Below the pieces are notes generated by a model, which worked only from the letters and a program-made list of their open reading frames with translations, was not told where the DNA came from and ran no database searches. The translations under genes and the position numbers were made by a program. From positions 124,001 through 188,000 of the forward strand of contig CBDDIZ010000036.1 in NCBI GenBank assembly GCA_965229305.1: DNA of 64,000 bases. The letters run 5' to 3'. Below, one piece after another: positions 62,140 to 64,000 of this stretch (the first letter of the stretch is position 1; each line of letters begins with the position of its first letter). The stretch is from JALHNI01 sp965229305 (GTDB lineage: Bacteria > Acidobacteriota > Terriglobia > Bryobacterales > Bryobacteraceae).

Positions 62140-64000
62140 ATGACCTACTTCTGCCTCTTTCTGGTGGCCGCTTTGCCTCTGCTGGGGCAGACGGACTGGC
62201 CGATGTTCGGGCACGACCCCGGCGCCCGCCGCTACTCCCCACTCAAGCAGATCACCCCGAAGAACGTCGCGCGCCTCCAACCGGCCTGGACCTTTCACAC
62301 CGGCCAGCCCGGCTCCGAAGGCATCCCTGTCGTGGTCGGCGGCACGATGTATCTGGTGGCCGCCAACGGCCTCTTCGCCATCGAACCCGAAACCGGCAAG
62401 CAACTCTGGCATCATCCGGCCACCCAAGTGGCCCTCCGCGGTTTAGCCTATTGGCCCGGCGACAAGACCACCCATGCGCGCCTGTTCGCTGGGGTGAAAG
62501 GCGGCATGATCGCCATCGACGCGGTGACTGGCCAGCCCGCCACCGGCTTCGCCAACGAAGGCTTGCTCGATCTGCGCCAAGGCGTGCTGGGCGATCTGGC
62601 CGATGCCAAGATCTCGCTGCAATCGCCGCCCACCGTCTACGGCGATCTGATCATCACCGGCAGTGCGAATGGCGAAGGGCAGCCGAGCCTCGGGGCTTAT
62701 GGCGACATCCGCGCCTGGAATGCGCGTACCGGCAAGCTGGTTTGGACCTTCCACACGGTTCCCCGCCCCGGTGAGTTCGGTAACGACACCTGGCCGAAGG
62801 ATGGCTGGAAGAATCGTTCCGGCACCAATGCCTGGGGCTTTCTAACCTTGGACGTCGCGCGCGGCATTCTATATGTGCCGCTCGGCTCTCCCACCGCGGA
62901 CTTCTATGGCGCGGACCGGCATGGCGACGGTCTGTACGGCAACAGTCTGGTGGCGCTCGACGTGAAGACCGGCGAACGGAAGTGGCATCAGCAACTGGTG
63001 CATCACGATCTCTGGGATTACGACCCCGCCGCTGCCCCCGTCCTCTTCGAGGCTGTGCGAAACGGCAAACCGGTGCCCGCCGTCGCGCAGATCACCAAGA
63101 TGGGCATCCTGTTCGCCTTCAATCGCGTCACCGGCGAACCCCTTTACGGCATGGAGGAGCGGCCGGTACCGCAAACTACCGTCCCCGGCGAAAAGACCTC
63201 GCCCACGCAGCCGTTTCCGCTCAAGCCGCCGCCGCTCTCGCGCGTCACCTTCACTAAGGAAGAGATCTACAACCGCACGCCCGAGCACGCCGCCTTCTGC
63301 CGCGAGCTCTTCGAGAAAAACCAGATGACCATCGCCGAACTCTATACGCCGCTGCCGCTGGACCGCAATATCCTGATGTTCCCCAGCACGCTCGGCGGCG
63401 GTGGCTGGGGCGGCGTTTCCCACGACCCCTCGCTCGGCTTACTCTTCACCAACGTCAATAACCTCGGGCAATGGGGACACATGGAGAAACGTACGGATCC
63501 GAAGACCGGCGCCGTCACTTACGTGCGCACCTCGGCCTACGGCGCATACGCCCGCTTCTGGAATCGCGACACCCGCGTGCCCTGCACCAATCCGCCCTTT
63601 GGCGAGTTAGTCGCCGTCGACACTCGGACCGGCGACATCGCGTGGCGCTCGCCGCTCGGTACGTTTCCGGAGCTCGAGGCCCTTGGCGTGCGCGACACCG
63701 GCGCACCGAACCTCGGCGGCAGCATCGCCACCGCCGGCGGACTCGTCTTCATCGGCGCCACCAACGACAGCCGATTCCGCGCCTTCGATTCCCGCACCGG
63801 CAAACTCGTTTGGGACCAGCCCATCGACGCCAACGGCCACACGATTCCCATCACCTATCAAGGCAAAAACGGCAAGCAGTATGTGGCCATCATGGCGACC
63901 GGCGGAGGCGGCTTCTTCGGCGGCACGCCCAGCGACAGCCTAATGGCGTTCGCCCTGGGTGACCAAGTGGCGCCCGCCATCTCCGCGGCCCCAAAGCGCA
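62140..64000 (+). CDS. PQQ-dependent dehydrogenase, 3' truncated
   Basis: About 620 residues are visible and the frame is still open at the window end. Signal peptide MTYFCLFLVAALPLLGQ. The beta-propeller has repeated PQQ/Trp-docking strands (AWNARTGKLVWTFHTVPRPG, LVALDVKTGERKWHQQLVHH, AVDTRTGDIAWRSPLGTF, FRAFDSRTGKLVWDQPIDAN). WPMFGHDPGARRYSPL opens the first blade, as in quinoprotein alcohol/glucose dehydrogenases. It oxidises an alcohol or sugar in the periplasm. A C-terminal cytochrome c domain could lie beyond the window. Confidence 0.9.
   Translation, partial: MTYFCLFLVAALPLLGQTDWPMFGHDPGARRYSPLKQITPKNVARLQPAWTFHTGQPGSEGIPVVVGGTMYLVAANGLFAIEPETGKQLWHHPATQVALRGLAYWPGDKTTHARLFAGVKGGMIAIDAVTGQPATGFANEGLLDLRQGVLGDLADAKISLQSPPTVYGDLIITGSANGEGQPSLGAYGDIRAWNARTGKLVWTFHTVPRPGEFGNDTWPKDGWKNRSGTNAWGFLTLDVARGILYVPLGSPTADFYGADRHGDGLYGNSLVALDVKTGERKWHQQLVHHDLWDYDPAAAPVLFEAVRNGKPVPAVAQITKMGILFAFNRVTGEPLYGMEERPVPQTTVPGEKTSPTQPFPLKPPPLSRVTFTKEEIYNRTPEHAAFCRELFEKNQMTIAELYTPLPLDRNILMFPSTLGGGGWGGVSHDPSLGLLFTNVNNLGQWGHMEKRTDPKTGAVTYVRTSAYGAYARFWNRDTRVPCTNPPFGELVAVDTRTGDIAWRSPLGTFPELEALGVRDTGAPNLGGSIATAGGLVFIGATNDSRFRAFDSRTGKLVWDQPIDANGHTIPITYQGKNGKQYVAIMATGGGGFFGGTPSDSLMAFALGDQVAPAISAAPKR

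Overview
The window looks like a chromosomal piece of a GC-rich member of the Acidobacteriota, most likely of the Solibacter/Bryobacter kind. This is an inference from gene families: a PSD1/DUF1553-type cytochrome-like protein beside a DUF1501 protein, a von Willebrand factor A protein of the type typical of Acidobacteria, a secretin joined to TPR and cohesin-like domains, many secreted enzymes with Tat-like or Sec signals, a TonB receptor with a carboxypeptidase-regulatory-like domain, and secreted ThuA, cupin, beta-helix and sulfatase-like proteins. No rRNA, tRNA, CRISPR, integrase or insertion sequence was seen. Coding density is very high, neighbouring genes often overlap by 1-4 bases (ATGA, TGATG, GTGA), and apart from a 305-base stretch at 27052-27356, which holds one doubtful small gene, no gap exceeds about 240 bases.

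Region by region. 1-3450: tail of an M20 metallopeptidase, then secreted ABM-fold, cupin and ThuA-like proteins and an SdpI-like membrane protein. 3550-9787 (minus): an oxidoreductase, a phosphodiester glycosidase-like protein and a compact four-gene sugar/glycan set (GT2, aminotransferase, epimerase, methyltransferase). 9889-12180: a LysM protein, threonine ammonia-lyase and a DUF421 membrane protein. 12419-16145: the PSD1 and DUF1501 pair. 16193-18667: a rearranged PA2779/PA2778-like set (membrane peptide, TPR/barrel protein, C39 peptidase) behind a 21-base palindrome. 18679-22140: a tandem DUF4288-like protein, CvpA, PurC and a secreted rhamnonate dehydratase-like enzyme. 22141-27051: a repeat-rich leader, then an exopolysaccharide export module whose chain-length determinant is joined in frame to a TPR lipoprotein, plus a BY-kinase relative with a degenerate P-loop. 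27357-32430: esterase, beta-helix protein, PepA and SmpB. 32506-35897: secretin plus two pseudopilins of a type II secretion/type IV pilus-like machine.

36045-42447 is the most interesting part: a six-gene, tightly overlapped operon with a PqqD domain carrying a peptide-like tail, an HPr-kinase-like enzyme, two glycosyltransferase genes (three GT2 domains), an ABC exporter and an NTP_transf_5-type nucleotidyltransferase. It has the logic of a modified-peptide (RiPP-like) system in which the peptide recognition domain and the substrate may be one protein, but no cyclase or leader protease is present. 42518-48925: VWA protein, MFS transporter, a sulfatase homologue that has lost its nucleophile, signal peptidase I with two small membrane proteins, and an unrecognised protein. 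48956-52521: parvulin, HEXXH protein, TlpA-like lipoprotein, stand-alone DsbD N-domain and DNA polymerase IV. 52522-64000: a TonB receptor with a secreted phosphoesterase, thiol peroxidase, a DUF255 protein, an efflux adaptor with a frameshifted ABC ATPase, a second phosphoesterase and the start of a PQQ dehydrogenase.

Two places (about 23838-23844 and 60659-60660) look like single-base insertions relative to the expected gene structure. Each could be a sequencing error, so the two reading-frame claims should be read with that in mind.
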